DNA of 64,000 nt from Metarhizium brunneum (Eukaryota > Ascomycota > Sordariomycetes > Hypocreales > Clavicipitaceae): assembly GCF_013426205.1 (NCBI RefSeq), contig NC_089423.1, positions 3,844,001 to 3,908,000 on the forward strand, in the 5' to 3' direction. This document shows, in pieces, positions 1-10,549 of the stretch. The first letter of the stretch is position 1. Each line of letters opens with the position of its first letter. The position numbers and the translations under genes are program-made. A model generated the notes under the pieces. The model ran no database searches and was not told the origin of the DNA. It saw only the letters and a program-made list of their open reading frames with translations.

Positions 1-333
1 ATGATCGATAGCCGGGCTTCATGGACATAGTCGTAGTTCTGCAGTGCAGTCGTTGGAAAGAAGTAAGAATATTGGCCATGTCAGCTCGAGCTAACCGAGG
101 CCTCACTGTACTCGTCAAGCAGTTTGCTGAACTTCTCCTTCTCCAAGTTCTCTCGTCGAGTATGCGAGATGTGCTCCCTCGTTACTATGAGATCATTTTG
201 GATTCGAATGATATTCAAGCGGTGCAGGGACTAAGCCAAGGAAATGGAAGGTTTCCTCATCGATTTGTGAGGCGCAGACATAGTCGAACAACTCGGCATC
301 CTTAACAGTTTCCATTTTGCCGTCATCTGCCAT
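1..333 (-). CDS. hypothetical protein, partial (3' end off the window), possibly DUF6594-like
   Basis: A minus-strand reading begins at an ATG at 333-331 (MADDGKMETV...). The best-supported coding block is 230-96, which starts after a TTAG acceptor and reads ...LNIIRIQNDLIV... then KFSKLLDEYSEAS. It is joined over a short intron (95-39; GCTGAC branch, CTGCAG acceptor) to 38-1 (NYDYVHEARLSI), which runs off the window. The first intron is uncertain: candidate in-phase donors are GTTAAG near 305 or GTCTGC near 280. The order LxRLNIxRIQNxL, then LLxEYxxA, then NYDYxxE resembles the start of fungal DUF6594 helical membrane proteins, but this is a weak, memory-based match. Function is unknown. Exon phases agree from 230 to 1; everything upstream of 230 is tentative. 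Confidence 0.35.
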
Positions 334-539
334 GGTTTAACTTGCTGTGTGGAATAAAAGCACCGCCCTTCATAGCAGGGCGAATGAACTCGGATGGCAT
401 CTGGTAGGAATTGGAGACTTCCCAAATACATTGGACTAGTTTTGCGTCATCACGAGGTAGAGGCAGAGTCCACGGCTGTGACTTGCGGCGAGTGCTCCTT
501 GTGACAGGCGCGTGAGGCATCTAAGCGACCAGTTGCCAT

Positions 540-905
540 GCCACGGATTGTAGACAAACATGTCGCGGCGTGTGGAAGAAAGAGCACAAGGAGTTGCAGA
601 TGTCGACTCGCAGCAGTCAAGTCGAGGTTCAATGCCAAGAGCAGCCCGCTGTATTCCTGTAAGCGAGTTGCCTTGCCTGGGCGAACTGGTCCCGTCTCGG
701 CAAACTATGGGCCCAGTTTATTGCCGAGGTTCCTGTCCCACTGGAACCTGAAGCTGACATGGAGCAGTTGGGACTTGGGAGCATTCATCATCAATTGATT
801 GGCAACCTCAAGCTTGGAGGCATCAAAGGGAACACATACGAAAGTACGCTGCGCATCTTTCTGGGCCTGGTCAACTGTCTAGCTCGAACTGCGCGTTGGA
901 TTTAA
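540..905 (+). pseudogene. decayed or truncated gene fragment of unknown family
   Basis: Frame 3 on the plus strand reads as protein-like sequence with a single internal TAA at 659-661. Before it comes ...VWKKEHKELQMSTRSS...PAVFL. After it comes ASCLAWANWSRLGKLWAQF..., then ...GLGSIHHQLIGNLKLG..., then ...TLRIFLGLVNCLARTARWI and a stop at 903-905. The composition (balanced charged and aliphatic residues, no proline- or serine-rich noise) is unlike the non-coding reading frames nearby. No plausible intron removes the stop without breaking the frame. I do not recognise the family; helical HEAT-like repeats are one guess. It lies 77 bases upstream of the thioesterase start and could be the last piece of a disrupted neighbour. 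Confidence 0.35.
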
Positions 906-982
906 GGCTTTTGGCTTCTACCTCTTGGCCTGGCGTCAAGACCGAACTCGGTTCAGCCCGTTCGTCTTATACCAGCTGGACC

Positions 983-2291
983 ATGAGCGACCAAAAGGGT
1001 GCCATGGTAGAGTTCCGAGAGACCCTTGAGGAGGCTCAGCAACGCGCAATGGCGTCATGTCGCGAGTGGCCACGCATGGGTTTTCAAGACTTCATGGAGC
1101 TTGTCCAGGTTCCCGAAAATATTCATAGCCAAGGCCCTGGTGTGAAACGGTACATGAGCCGTCAACCCGCTTGGATGGCTGGGAACGAGCTGCCGTGGGA
1201 TGAACTGTTCCGAAATTTGAAGGGTCCTCGGCCACGACACCGCGGACTGGGTGTTTTTGGAGGTTGCGTGTATGCGCAAGCGCCCTTGGCTGCCGCGAGG
1301 GCCATCGAGGAAGAGGAGAGGCGGCAGACTGCTGCTACGGGTCTTGTCAAGCCTGTACCTGGTATTCACGTAAGTCGCTCTAGATTCGATATTGCTTCGC
1401 CTGTCTTACCATGTCTTTACCATGATGGATCCCCAATACATGTAAATGTATCTGCTGAACATGATGCTCTAGTCAATACAAGGCATCTTCACCGTCCCGG
1501 GGCTCGGTGATCGCCCGTTCGTATTCGACGTCACTAATATAATCTCTGGCCGCTCGTTTTTCGGCCGCCAAGTCAACGTTCGCCAACCCAAACAACCGTC
1601 CTCAAACCCAGCGGGTCCTTTCCCCGACTCAGACGCCGAGCTCCCTCTCGGAGACATCTGCTTCAGCTGTATTACTACCTTCAAGCGACCAGCTGAGGGT
1701 GTAGACGACGTTCAGTCCCCCATATCTGCCCAGAAACGCTACGCCAATATATTGTCTCAGAGAGCCCCGGACGAATGGGAACCTGCGCCCCAATCCGACA
1801 TCGACATCATCACATCTCTATTCAAGGACTTCAAAGGACACGGGGGCTTCCCGTTACTGGACATGCACAAAGTTGACATGTCCGAGTACAATAGCGACAA
1901 GGAGGTCCCCGACCGCATTCAGCTGATGTTGTATCGGCCCATGAAGCCCATTCCTAAAGACGATGTCAACGGACACATTGTGTGCCATGCTTTCGAAGCC
2001 GACAGGAACGGGCTGATCATGCTTGGCAATCACATGGGGTACGGATTCAACATGGACAAGGCAGCCAGCCTCAGCTATTCCTTCTATGTCCACACAAACC
2101 CCGACGAAGCGGTCATGGATGGCGATGGGTGGTGGATTCAGGAAATCAACTGGCCCAGAGTCAGTGCCAATAGATGCATGATGGAGAGCAAGATTTGGAG
2201 CCCGGAGGGGAAGCACGTAGCCAGTGCCTACCAAGATGGCATGCTTGTACCGGCAAAGGAGCCGATGGAGGTGAAAGAATCTAAGCTGTGA
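983..2291 (+). CDS. peroxisomal acyl-CoA thioesterase (TesB/ACOT8 type)
   Basis: Two exons, 983-1369 and 1473-2291, give 401 residues; the intron has GTAAGT and CTAG ends and phase 0. The start is the ATG at 983 (MSDQKGAMVEF); the same frame is open further upstream but has no ATG there. The product has the double hot-dog layout of acyl-CoA thioesterase II. The first half carries GVFGGCVYAQAPLAAARAI, matching the family's FGGxxxAQAxxAA motif. The last domain carries DRNGLIM, SLSYSFYVH and VASAYQDGMLVP, covering the regions of the Asp/Thr(Ser)/Gln catalytic set. The chain ends in ESKL, so SKL forms a canonical type 1 peroxisomal targeting signal. By family knowledge it hydrolyses fatty acyl-CoAs in peroxisomes and so tunes beta-oxidation and free CoA. 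There is no operon-like context. Confidence 0.9.
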
Positions 2292-3110
2292 GGTGTTTGA
2301 ATTGTGGTTCCTCTGGTTCGGGTCATTATAATTCTTGTAGATTTTGGAGGTAGATCAACGAGATGCATCGGGCGTTGAGGAGGAACAAAGTGGCGACTGG
2401 AATGAAAATTATTGTTGATTTTCCCCAACAAATATTGGGCAGGCACGTGCACGGTCAGACAGGATACAAGTCGAGTCGATTCGTTTGCAAAGGTGGCAGC
2501 CTGTCAGGAGGCACTGATTGTCATGATCCATCAGGCACCATGCTGTCAGCTGGCAGACCGATGCGCCCAGTTGGCGGTCGCGTGTCAGAAAAATAAACTA
2601 GAACCAGACGCGTATATAAACCAGAACTTATCCTGCCATGCTCCCGGCGAATTCTAAGCCTCCCTAACACCCCTCTCCTTTCATCATAGAGATTCGTTTG
2701 ATTGTCTCTCTACCCAGACAGTTAAAGCAGCCTCCTGAAGCAACCCGATTTTAGATTAGAAGTGGATAAGGTGTTTTTATACCTGCCATCTCCCGGTCTC
2801 TCTTGCTTCCTAAGACTTTACTTTTTTATTACCTTTATTCTAAAGTTTTAAATCTTTGGCTCTAGATTTATGACATAGCATCGCCAACATATCAGAGGTC
2901 AACCTACAGCGATTAGCTCAACAAGCCGCCGCTGTTTATCTAGCTCTGTCAAAACCCTCAAGAGGGTTTTTGCACAACCGAGGACGAGAAAAGGGACAAC
3001 TTTTGCAGTAAGAGATGAAAGCTTTCCCATAGCTCCTGTGCATACTCATATGCTAAACATAGCAGTGACAGCCTACCTCTTCCCCCTTGCACTGCAAATC
3101 TCATTCTACC
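2292..3110. other. intergenic region, 3' of thioesterase and 5' of orphan gene
   Basis: No convincing coding sequence on either strand. A TATA-like TATATAAA lies at 2613-2620. The stretch 2790-2900 is AT-rich. A likely 5'-UTR intron at 3008-3065 has a GTAAGA donor, a GCTAAAC branch and an ATAGCAG acceptor, just upstream of the ATG at 3111. Confidence 0.5.
2951..2970. repeat. short perfect inverted repeat (hairpin)
   Basis: AAAACCCTC at 2951-2959 and GAGGGTTTT at 2962-2970 form a 9-bp stem with a 2-base spacer. It lies about 40 bases before the predicted 5'-UTR intron of the orphan gene. It may act in the leader RNA, or be chance. Confidence 0.6.
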
Positions 3111-4151
3111 ATGGCGTTGCAGTTGAACCAAGACGTGCCATCTAAGCCAATGGCGCCAACACAACAGACCCAGCCTGAACAAGATACCTCCGATGCCACT
3201 GCTGCAGCAAGCTCGCCAGGTCCGGGTTTTTAGAAAACACTTCGGACAAGTTACGACAGCGTCTACTCGCTTGACGAGGCTGGGTCCGTCTACAAGGCAC
3301 CCAATTCTTTAAGAGGAGTTCCAGTCGAAAAGGTCACCGAGAATTCCTTTTATTGGGAAAAATCTTGGGATTCCTTGGATGACTTCATCGCCTACGAAGA
3401 GGAGGAAAGGTTTCTTAAAGAGAAGTATCAAGCCATGAAACACGCAGAGCCCAACAACACAGACATACGGAAGAGAGCTAAATTGCATCAGGACAACATG
3501 AGTAAACACGTCAAGATTCGCGAGATATTCGGGCTTCACACCCCGTACCACCCGAATCAACTGGTAGCCAAGCAACACCTTCCCCCTGAAGGCTTGTGCC
3601 GGAAGGACCTCATGTACCGCGTTGCGTGTAAGATCTCTGACCTCAAGGTTTTAAATGCCCGAGGAATCCTAGCCATGGACGCCTGGGACTTCATCCGCTG
3701 GCGTCTTGGACGGAAGCTCGAGGAACAACTGGCCCTACCGGGCCAGAGTGGACGGCATTTTGTCCGCACACTCATCTACAAATTGTGCGATGAATCCGAA
3801 TGCGGTTCTACAGGGTATGAAGACTCCATCATGCGGCAGGCAGTGCTCGTCTCTGCTCAATATCAAAACCGCATAGCTAGCTTCAAAACGAATACTACCA
3901 AAGCTGGCTATTCCGCGGCCAGGTCCTTGGGTTCAGGTCTACCGCGTAGAAGCACAAACGAAGCCAACAGAAAGCGAAACCGCCGCACCGGTGGTTCTCA
4001 GTCGGGACAAACGGCTTCAGCGCAACGAGCTGAGGAGCGGCGACAGCGTCGAGCTCAGCTTGCGGCGCAGTCAGGAAGCTATCAGGGTGTAAACGCTTTC
4101 AGGGGCATGCAGCGAGACCAACAGGTTCTTCAGCAGGGGGATTCACTTTAA
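3111..4151 (+). CDS. hypothetical protein interrupted by an in-frame TAG
   Basis: The frame opens with ATG at 3111 (MALQLNQDVPSKPMAPTQQ...) behind a good fungal start context (ACCATGGCG) and a likely 5'-UTR intron. After 40 codons it meets TAG at 3231-3233, then stays open in the same frame to 4151. The downstream part is clearly protein-like: SYDSVYSLDEAGSVYKAP, FYWEKSWDSLDDFIAYEEEE, REIFGLHTPYHPNQLVAK and AMDAWDFIRWRLGRKLEEQ, then a basic Arg/Gln/Ser-rich tail. I do not recognise the family; it looks lineage-specific. The TAG cannot be spliced out sensibly: the TTTTTAG could be an acceptor, but no good donor sits 45-100 bases upstream in phase. It may be a recent nonsense allele, a readthrough site or a sequencing error; a shorter protein could begin at ATG 3435. 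Confidence 0.5.
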
Positions 4152-4661
4152 AAGCTTGAAAGAAGTATTGTGGGGGGTGATTCAGGTCTATTCTTACGCT
4201 GATATCGCCAGAATACATGGGCGCCTTGGGATTCAATATCTCCTCAGTTTGGTACAATTTCCTCGGGTTAACTGAATGGGCAGTACTGCCGCCGAGAAGG
4301 GGGGCGGAGGGGAGGGAGGGTCAGCTCATTGCACAGGATACGGAACGTGAATTGATTAAGATCTTGTAAAGAGTTTTTTTCCTTTTCTTGAAATAATCGT
4401 TCCATGTGAAAATGTAAAGCTTCGGTGCCTGCGAGGTTGCAAACAGCAAGCTTTCGCGGAGGCTCGGCTACGGCAAAAGAGCTTCTGAGCGGATAATCTT
4501 CGGTCGCTTGTGATTTGCCCGCCCATGATTGGTCAATTACCAGCAGAATATGGAGTAGCTTCGGATCAGTCAACTTCGTCTCCAAGGTCAGCCCATTTCA
4601 CAAATCCCTCGACACCTCTCAAACAAATCGCCAACTCGCTCGCATCGACGGCAACGACACC
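4152..4661. other. intergenic region, COX4 promoter side
   Basis: No gene seen. The stretch 4292-4330 is G-rich, and CCAAT-type sequence (attggtcaat) lies near 4528, about 130 bases before the COX4 start. Confidence 0.4.
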
Positions 4662-5544
4662 ATGTTCTTACAACGCTCCGCCATCGCCGCGGCTCGCCGC
4701 GCCGCCGTCTCTCCTGTTATCGCTCGCTCCTTCACCACCTCCTTCGTTCGCCGTACGCAAATTTTCCCTGCTGTCCGAACACGACGCCTGTGTTGTCCTA
4801 CTGTTACCCATCATCGTCTGACCATGTACCACAGGTGAAGCTGCCAAGGGCCCTACCACTCCCAGTGAGCAGGCTGCTGCCCTCGCCGGCGCCACCCAGA
4901 AGAAGGTTGGCGACTACAAGGTTCTGAATGGTACGTTTGGCGCGACGGGGATAGGAATTAGGGAGCTGGGTTTCGTTAGCCTCGGTCGGAGGGGATTGGA
5001 ATCCCAAATGCAATTTGGCTGACATGTTCCACCTCAATGCAGATATCAAGACTGAAGAAGACCTTTTCGGACCTGGTGCTCGCCCTGGTACCGTCCCTAC
5101 CGATCTCGAGCAGGCTACCGGTCTGGAGCGTTTGGAAATTCTCGGTAAGATGGAGGGTGTTGACATCTTCGACATGCGCCCTCTTGATGCCAGCCGCAAG
5201 GGAACCATGGAGAACCCTATTATGGTCCGATCAGCCGGCGACGAGCAGCATGCTGGCTGCACTGGCTCCCCTGCCGACTCTCATGTCGTTACCTGGCTTG
5301 GCGTAAGTGATGAATCGAGTTGCCATGGCTGTGCCCAATGTATTGGCGATTACGGGAACTAACTATTTGAATTATGCAGCTCTCCAAGGAGCGCCCCATT
5401 GAGCGATGCCCCGAGTGCGGCAGTGTCTACAAAATGGAATACGTCGGCCCTGAGGATGACCACCACCACCACCATCACGCCCCGGAGTTCGAGGAGCCCA
5501 AGACCTTTGCCGACTTTGTCAAGCCCGAGTACCGATATCGATAA
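4662..5544 (+). CDS. cox4: cytochrome c oxidase subunit 4 (mammalian COX5B homologue)
   Basis: Four exons, 4662-4752, 4835-4930, 5043-5302 and 5380-5544, give 203 residues with all phases consistent. The N-terminus (MFLQRSAIAAARRAAVSPV, then IARSFTTSFVRR) is a typical Arg-rich amphipathic mitochondrial presequence. The mature part contains DIKTEEDLFGPGA, then GLERLEILGKMEGVD, then DMRPLDASRKGTMENPI. The zinc-binding region shows CTG before SHVVTWLGLSKERP... and the pair in RCPECGSVYKMEY. These are hallmarks of the nuclear-encoded zinc-binding subunit of complex IV in the inner mitochondrial membrane. An odd feature is a run of six His after PEDD near the C-terminus; mild His enrichment here may be lineage-specific. 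Intron 2 has a clear GCTGAC branch point. Confidence 0.95.
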
Positions 5545-6167
5545 ATTGATTCTATTGTAATATGGGGCGGGGAATGGTACAAAATCGTGTATTAAGGTCA
5601 ACTTGATGTAGCTGATAGAGAGGGAGGCGAAATATTCCACTTGGAGGGGAGCAGCGGCTGTGTAGATTTACAGAGAAATCATTTCTATTTGTCTCTTCAG
5701 AGCCACGCGCCACATCATACGTGTTCCGCTATGTATGTTACTATTGACGTCAAAGGACAACTGTGCCTGTAGTCTTGTGATTTTACAGGTCAAGGAAGTA
5801 TGCGAATAGCATGTGTGATGCTCTCTTGCAACGCAACTAGAGATGCAAAATGCGGGCTGAGCTTCCCACCCTCTTCGTACTGATATCGATGCGGGGTCGT
5901 GCCAGACGGCGTCTGTTTGCGGTGATACACACTTCGGCTCGAGGCCAAACCAGTGTGACTTGTTTAGGAGTCACTCGGCGGTACTCGCCTTGCATCTGCT
6001 CATATACCTGGCCGGCGTGATGTGATATCTCTCACCAAGCCATTAGCGACATGGAGTAGTGCCGGTGTCGCTTCTGCCATCACACATGTCATCTCCCACA
6101 CCCTGAAAAGAGAGTCTGCTTTTCGCCGATGATTTGAATAATGGGCATCCCAGGGCCCCCCTCCCGC
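5545..6167. other. intergenic region between convergent cox4 and DUF4604 gene
   Basis: Non-coding as far as can be seen. It should hold both 3' UTRs. No repeat or RNA gene recognised. Confidence 0.4.
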
Positions 6168-6674
6168 TCAGCCTTCGTCCTCGTCAAAGCTTAGCTTAAT
6201 CTTTTTGGCCTTCTTCTTGACCTTCTTATCACCAGGAGCTTCCGCACCGCCGAGCTTGTCGTCCTGTTTGTCCTTGCCGTCATTGCCTGAGCCATGACTA
6301 GCACGCTCGCCAATGACTTTCCCGACCTTGCGCTTTCGGGCCCCGATAGACGACGCCGCGGCATCAGTATCCCTCCTCACAGCCTTCTCATCCGATTCTG
6401 CGCCCCTGGTTTCGTCCTTATCACTGTTTGTCTCAGTCTCTTTGACTGTGCCGTCCTTCTCGATTTGCAGGTCCACCGCGTTCCCGTGCTCGTCGACAAC
6501 CAACGGCGCATCCTCCGCCTCTTCGCTGGCTGACCTCTTCTTGGCTGACCGCTTCTGCGCCGCTAACAAGGGATCAGGACCGGCGGCTCCTGCGGATTGT
6601 GCATGAAGGCGTGCCAGGAACGGCGGCAGAGAAGAGTGGTAGGAAAGGTTCTTGGAGGTGATTTTCTCAGGCAT
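6168..6674 (-). CDS. DUF4604 domain protein
   Basis: Single-exon minus-strand gene of 168 residues. The ATG at 6674 is chosen because the conserved N-terminal block MPEKITSKNLSYHSSLPPFL begins there; the open frame extends further only through a GTG. That block (ITxKNLSYxxxxPxFLxRL) is the signature of fungal and animal DUF4604 proteins. The rest is low-complexity, acidic and lysine-rich, ending KKVKKKAKKIKLSFDEDEG, where a basic patch is followed by an acidic tail, as in other family members. The composition suggests a nuclear or nucleolar protein; its molecular role is not established. Gene identity is good, function unknown. Confidence 0.85.
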   Translation of the reverse strand: MPEKITSKNLSYHSSLPPFLARLHAQSAGAAGPDPLLAAQKRSAKKRSASEEAEDAPLVVDEHGNAVDLQIEKDGTVKETETNSDKDETRGAESDEKAVRRDTDAAASSIGARKRKVGKVIGERASHGSGNDGKDKQDDKLGGAEAPGDKKVKKKAKKIKLSFDEDEG

Positions 6675-7808
6675 GGTGTCTAGTGTTGTTATATGCCCTG
6701 TGGTGCGTGTGAGGTTTGAATTCCAGCTAGTCTCACAAGCGCAATAGGCCACTGTCTCCGAGAGAAAACTGCTTGTTCATCGCGGTTTCACCTCCCATTC
6801 ACCGTTCACACAAGCAAGTCGTCGTTTCTTAGACACGGCACTCAGACGCTCGTTTGGTATGCAAGGCCAAAGCCAATCAACAAAGTTCCAAGGTGGGCGG
6901 AATTATAAATGATCCAGGGCGCAAGGCCTGCTGGAAGCTTAGCTACGGGTTCATCTCAGTATCCACTCCACCGCGTCGCTGCTGATTGGGCAAGGGGCAT
7001 GCTACGTGACATGACTGGAGGACTCCTTGCTGGCTGGCATGGCTGCTGGCGTGGCTCTCTGGCTTGGCTCTGGCTTGGCTGCAAATGACCGGCATGAGCG
7101 AGAGGCGAAAGCACGAAGCACTCCAGGTCAGAGGTCAAAAAAAAGGCTCGCCCCGGCCCCGTCCAATGAGGCGCCTCCAGAAACAGCCAAGTTCTAGCCG
7201 CAGCAGCCAAATTGCCAGGAGCGATCAATCTGGCAATCTCTCCTGTCCCATCTCTCTCGACAACACGTCCTTCTTTTCGCAGAGGACCGGACCATTCCTC
7301 CATCTCGACTTTTGCGACGCGAGAGTGTGCATTGACTACTCTTGGTGCGCATCGTGACCGTTTATAGCTCGGCCGTTGCTCACCGCACTGCGCTCCGCTG
7401 CGCCGACCCTTGACGCGTTGGGCCACTGCGAGGCGATTGATTCTGATCCCTTCTGTTTCGCCTGGGGTCTGGGACACCCTGTCACTCGTTCAACCACCAT
7501 TTCAAACTCAATTTGTTTCTTGACGCGGGACGATTTGTTTTGCTGCACGCTCTACGGGTAGAACAGAGAGGCGTGAACGTCGAACAGTGTATATCTCCAT
7601 GCTTAATCACTTCGTTTTGCTGGATCTGCCTCTTTAACGATTCGGTTTCGACCCCCTGACACGACCAATCATTCATTCGACCCTTGGCAACCCCTTCAGT
7701 CATTGCTCGAGGGACTCGCCAATCCGACTTCGACTGGCGGCGTTGTTGCAATACTAGACGCTCATACGTTTTAATTCTTTCTGCCAATACGGCGCCATCT
7801 CTTTCAAG
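6675..7808. other. divergent intergenic region between DUF4604 gene and mannosyltransferase gene
   Basis: A shared upstream region of 1.1 kb. The stretch 7031-7081 holds imperfect tandem copies of GGCTTGGCT/GGCTGGC. The part nearest the mannosyltransferase is C/T-rich, as expected of a long leader. Open frames on the minus strand (for example 6956-7477) lack family features and look like chance. Confidence 0.4.
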
Positions 7809-9569
7809 ATGGATTTGTTTCGAAGAGCCTCGAGAATGGTGCCTACAACACAAAACCTACCGCTTCCGGCCCATGATGAGAAGAGAGGAACAGCAAAGAA
7901 GAATACGCTGGCATCAAGGTTGGCGTTTTTCCGCCGGCCATTGCGGTTACGGGGCAACTCTACTGTTTCTGTGCCTCTGGGTGTCGTCCTGATTTTCCCT
8001 CTGCTTGTTGTCGTCCTTATCTTGGTGCTGTTTGTTCGACACCCCAGCTCTCCTGGGAGAATATTAATGCCTGCTGGCGCTCCTCCAGCGATTCGGTAAG
8101 CTGCGAACAGTTGTTCACGAATATCGTGGTCGTCCATGCCACTAATCGTCATATCTATTCACAGGAAAATTAGCGAAAAGCACGACAAGGTGTTTGTCAC
8201 TGGCTGTTTAGAGCCTGATACCTCCCAGCCTCGTGCCAACGCTACCTTCGTTGTACTGGCCAGAAACAAGGAACTGGACGGTGTTATTCAATCGCTCAAA
8301 TCTATGGAGCGCCACTTCAACCGATGGTACCACTATCCTTACGTTTTCCTCAACGACGGTGAATTCGATGACCATTTCAAGGAGACCGTTCGCAACCACA
8401 CATCCGGCTCTGTCGAGTTTGGCAGAGTTGGTCCCGACATGTGGGGTTTCCCCGATTGGGTTGACCACAAAGTCGCCAAAGAAGGCATCGCAAAACAAGG
8501 AGACGCTGCCGTCATGTATGGTGGACTGGAAAGCTACCATTTCATGTGTCGGTTCTACTCGGGGTATGTTTCCTGCTCATTGGCATCACCGAAATGTTGA
8601 AAATACTGATGACGGAAAACAGCTTTTTCTACAACCACCCGCTTCTTCTGAAGTACGAATGGTATTGGCGAGTTGAGCCTGAGATTACTTACTTCTGCGA
8701 CATTACATAGTAAGTTGGCTCCTGCGGTGCCGTTACTTACGCCATGATAATTAACATGGATTAGTGACCCATTCTTGAAAATGATTGAGAACAACAAGAC
8801 ATACGGCTTTACAATTGCTGTGAAAGAACTTCGCGAAACTGTTCCCAACATCTTCCGCTATGCTTCGGCTTATAAGCGGCTGAATAATTTGACGTCTCAA
8901 GGCCTTTGGGAAATGTTTGTCGAGCCCAGGGATCCAGCCGAGGAAGAGAAAAAGAAGGAACAGCTTCCCGATGAAATTTTGAAGAACGACCCTGCCAATA
9001 ATGCTCCCCCAAAGATTGACCCCGAATCGATGGAAAGCGAGAAATACAACATGTGTCACTTCTGGTCCAACTTCGAAATTGCAAAGCTTAGCTGGTTCAG
9101 AAGCAAGGAATACAACGACTTCTTCGATATGATGGACCGCAGTGGTGGTTTCTGGATGGAAAGGGTAAGTCATTGGGGTTCTTGTCCTTGAGCATGACAG
9201 TTCGTCTGTCAGACGCTAACTTCATTTCAGTGGGGTGACGCCCCTATCCATTCGCTTGCCGCGGGTGCCTTGCTGGGCGTCAAAGATATCCATTACTTCC
9301 GTGATATCGGCTACAGGCATACTACTATTCAACACTGTCCTGCCAATGCTCCGTCACGACAGCTTCCTCGCACACCATATTTAGAAATGACAACGCTTGA
9401 CGAAAAGAAACGGATAGAAGAGGACAAGTACTGGGAGGACTGGGATGAAGTCAAAGAAAACGGCGTCGGGTGTCGATGTCGTTGCGACACTGATATTGTT
9501 GATGTGGAGGGCAAGGAAGGCTCCTGCCTCGCTGAATGGGTAGATGTTGCTGGCGGCTGGGCTCCTTAA
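7809..9569 (+). CDS. alpha-1,2-mannosyltransferase, Ktr/Kre2 family (GT15)
   Basis: Five exons, 7809-8095, 8165-8563, 8623-8709, 8765-9164 and 9231-9569, give 503 residues with consistent phases and a GTAAGY or GTATGT donor at each junction. It is a type II membrane protein: a short basic cytosolic tail (about 1-50), one hydrophobic anchor (about 53-76, [12 protein letters not shown]...), a stem and a Golgi-lumen catalytic domain. GT15 motifs are clear: [64 protein letters not shown], and [10 protein letters not shown], which contains the Glu assigned as catalytic in yeast Kre2. Known family role: adding alpha-1,2-mannose from GDP-mannose to O- and N-linked glycans of wall proteins. Which Ktr paralogue it is cannot be fixed here; Ktr4-like is possible. 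Confidence 0.95.
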
Positions 9570-10549
9570 ATTGGAGACGGAAAGGTCAAGTCATTGCATA
9601 TTGGCTCTGGGAAAGTTCGCCTGTCGGACGCATTGATCATGCCAACAGCGGTCCTTTTTTTTTCTTTGTGCTGTCTTAGACTGGTGAGCATGAGACGACA
9701 GCATGTGGCAACTTGCAGAGCAATCCGCTCACTTTTGCAAGCCCTGTTAATTTCGCCCAGTGACATCGACAGCGGGGAAGAAAGTCGATAACGACACGCT
9801 TAAACAACGAAATCATAGGATGGCGAAAAGAAGAGGCGGCGTTTTGCTCCATATTCACAGCGGGGAGGAAGCATCGGCGCGCATATCTCACCTAACGATT
9901 AGGAGGAGATGCTACAAGCATTTTGTTTTACGTCAGGTTTAATAGGTGCTCAGGCAACAGGATTTATATTTGGTCGCCAATTCTTAGAGGTGGGATATGC
10001 ATTTGTACTTTACAAGAGCGAGACAGGTGTTGTGTTCTACAGATATGGGACGTGGTACTTTTTTTGGACATGTCGGACTAGCGAACGGTTTTTTTTTTCC
10101 CCTAATAATTGCGTTTCGAGTCGACGTGCAATTGAGTGAAGCAAATAAGAGATAAACTAGGCTTAATTCTTGGAGGTACATACATATTGTGTTGAGAGGC
10201 TCCGAGGCGGCAGGCCACGGTTCTCACATATGCATACCTACCTAAGCAGGTAGCGAAGGCGCAGCATGGCTGTCCTATGATGGGATTTTTCAGTTGTTTG
10301 TTCAATCTATTTATGTACCAAATCTTAAGACAGCTCTTGGGGACTAGGGGAAATGGGGACCCCTGTCATCCTCTGGGGTCGAAATCTGGACTGTGCAAGC
10401 CTCAGGCCACATAACGTTGTATACACAATCGTGGTGTGGAGCTCTTGAGCGCCAAAAAGATCTCTGCCGCTCTGGAACGAGCCAAAAAAAAACCAGGAGC
10501 AAATAGTAGCCGCCCATCAACTGCTTCTCATCAACTCAATTGCACAGCC
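9570..10549. other. intergenic region
   Basis: No gene recognised. It holds the 3' region of the mannosyltransferase and the promoter of the uL15m gene. A short TACCTACCTAAGCAGGTA patch lies at about 10235-10252. Confidence 0.4.

Noticed and set aside
3220..3233. 14-nt GTCCGG...TTTTTAG segment as an intron that would remove the in-frame stop
   Set aside because: Far below any known spliceosomal intron length, and it would shift the frame.
6956..7477. 173-codon minus-strand frame
   Set aside because: Lies in the divergent promoter region, Arg/Pro/Gln-rich and without motifs; better read as promoter and leader sequence.
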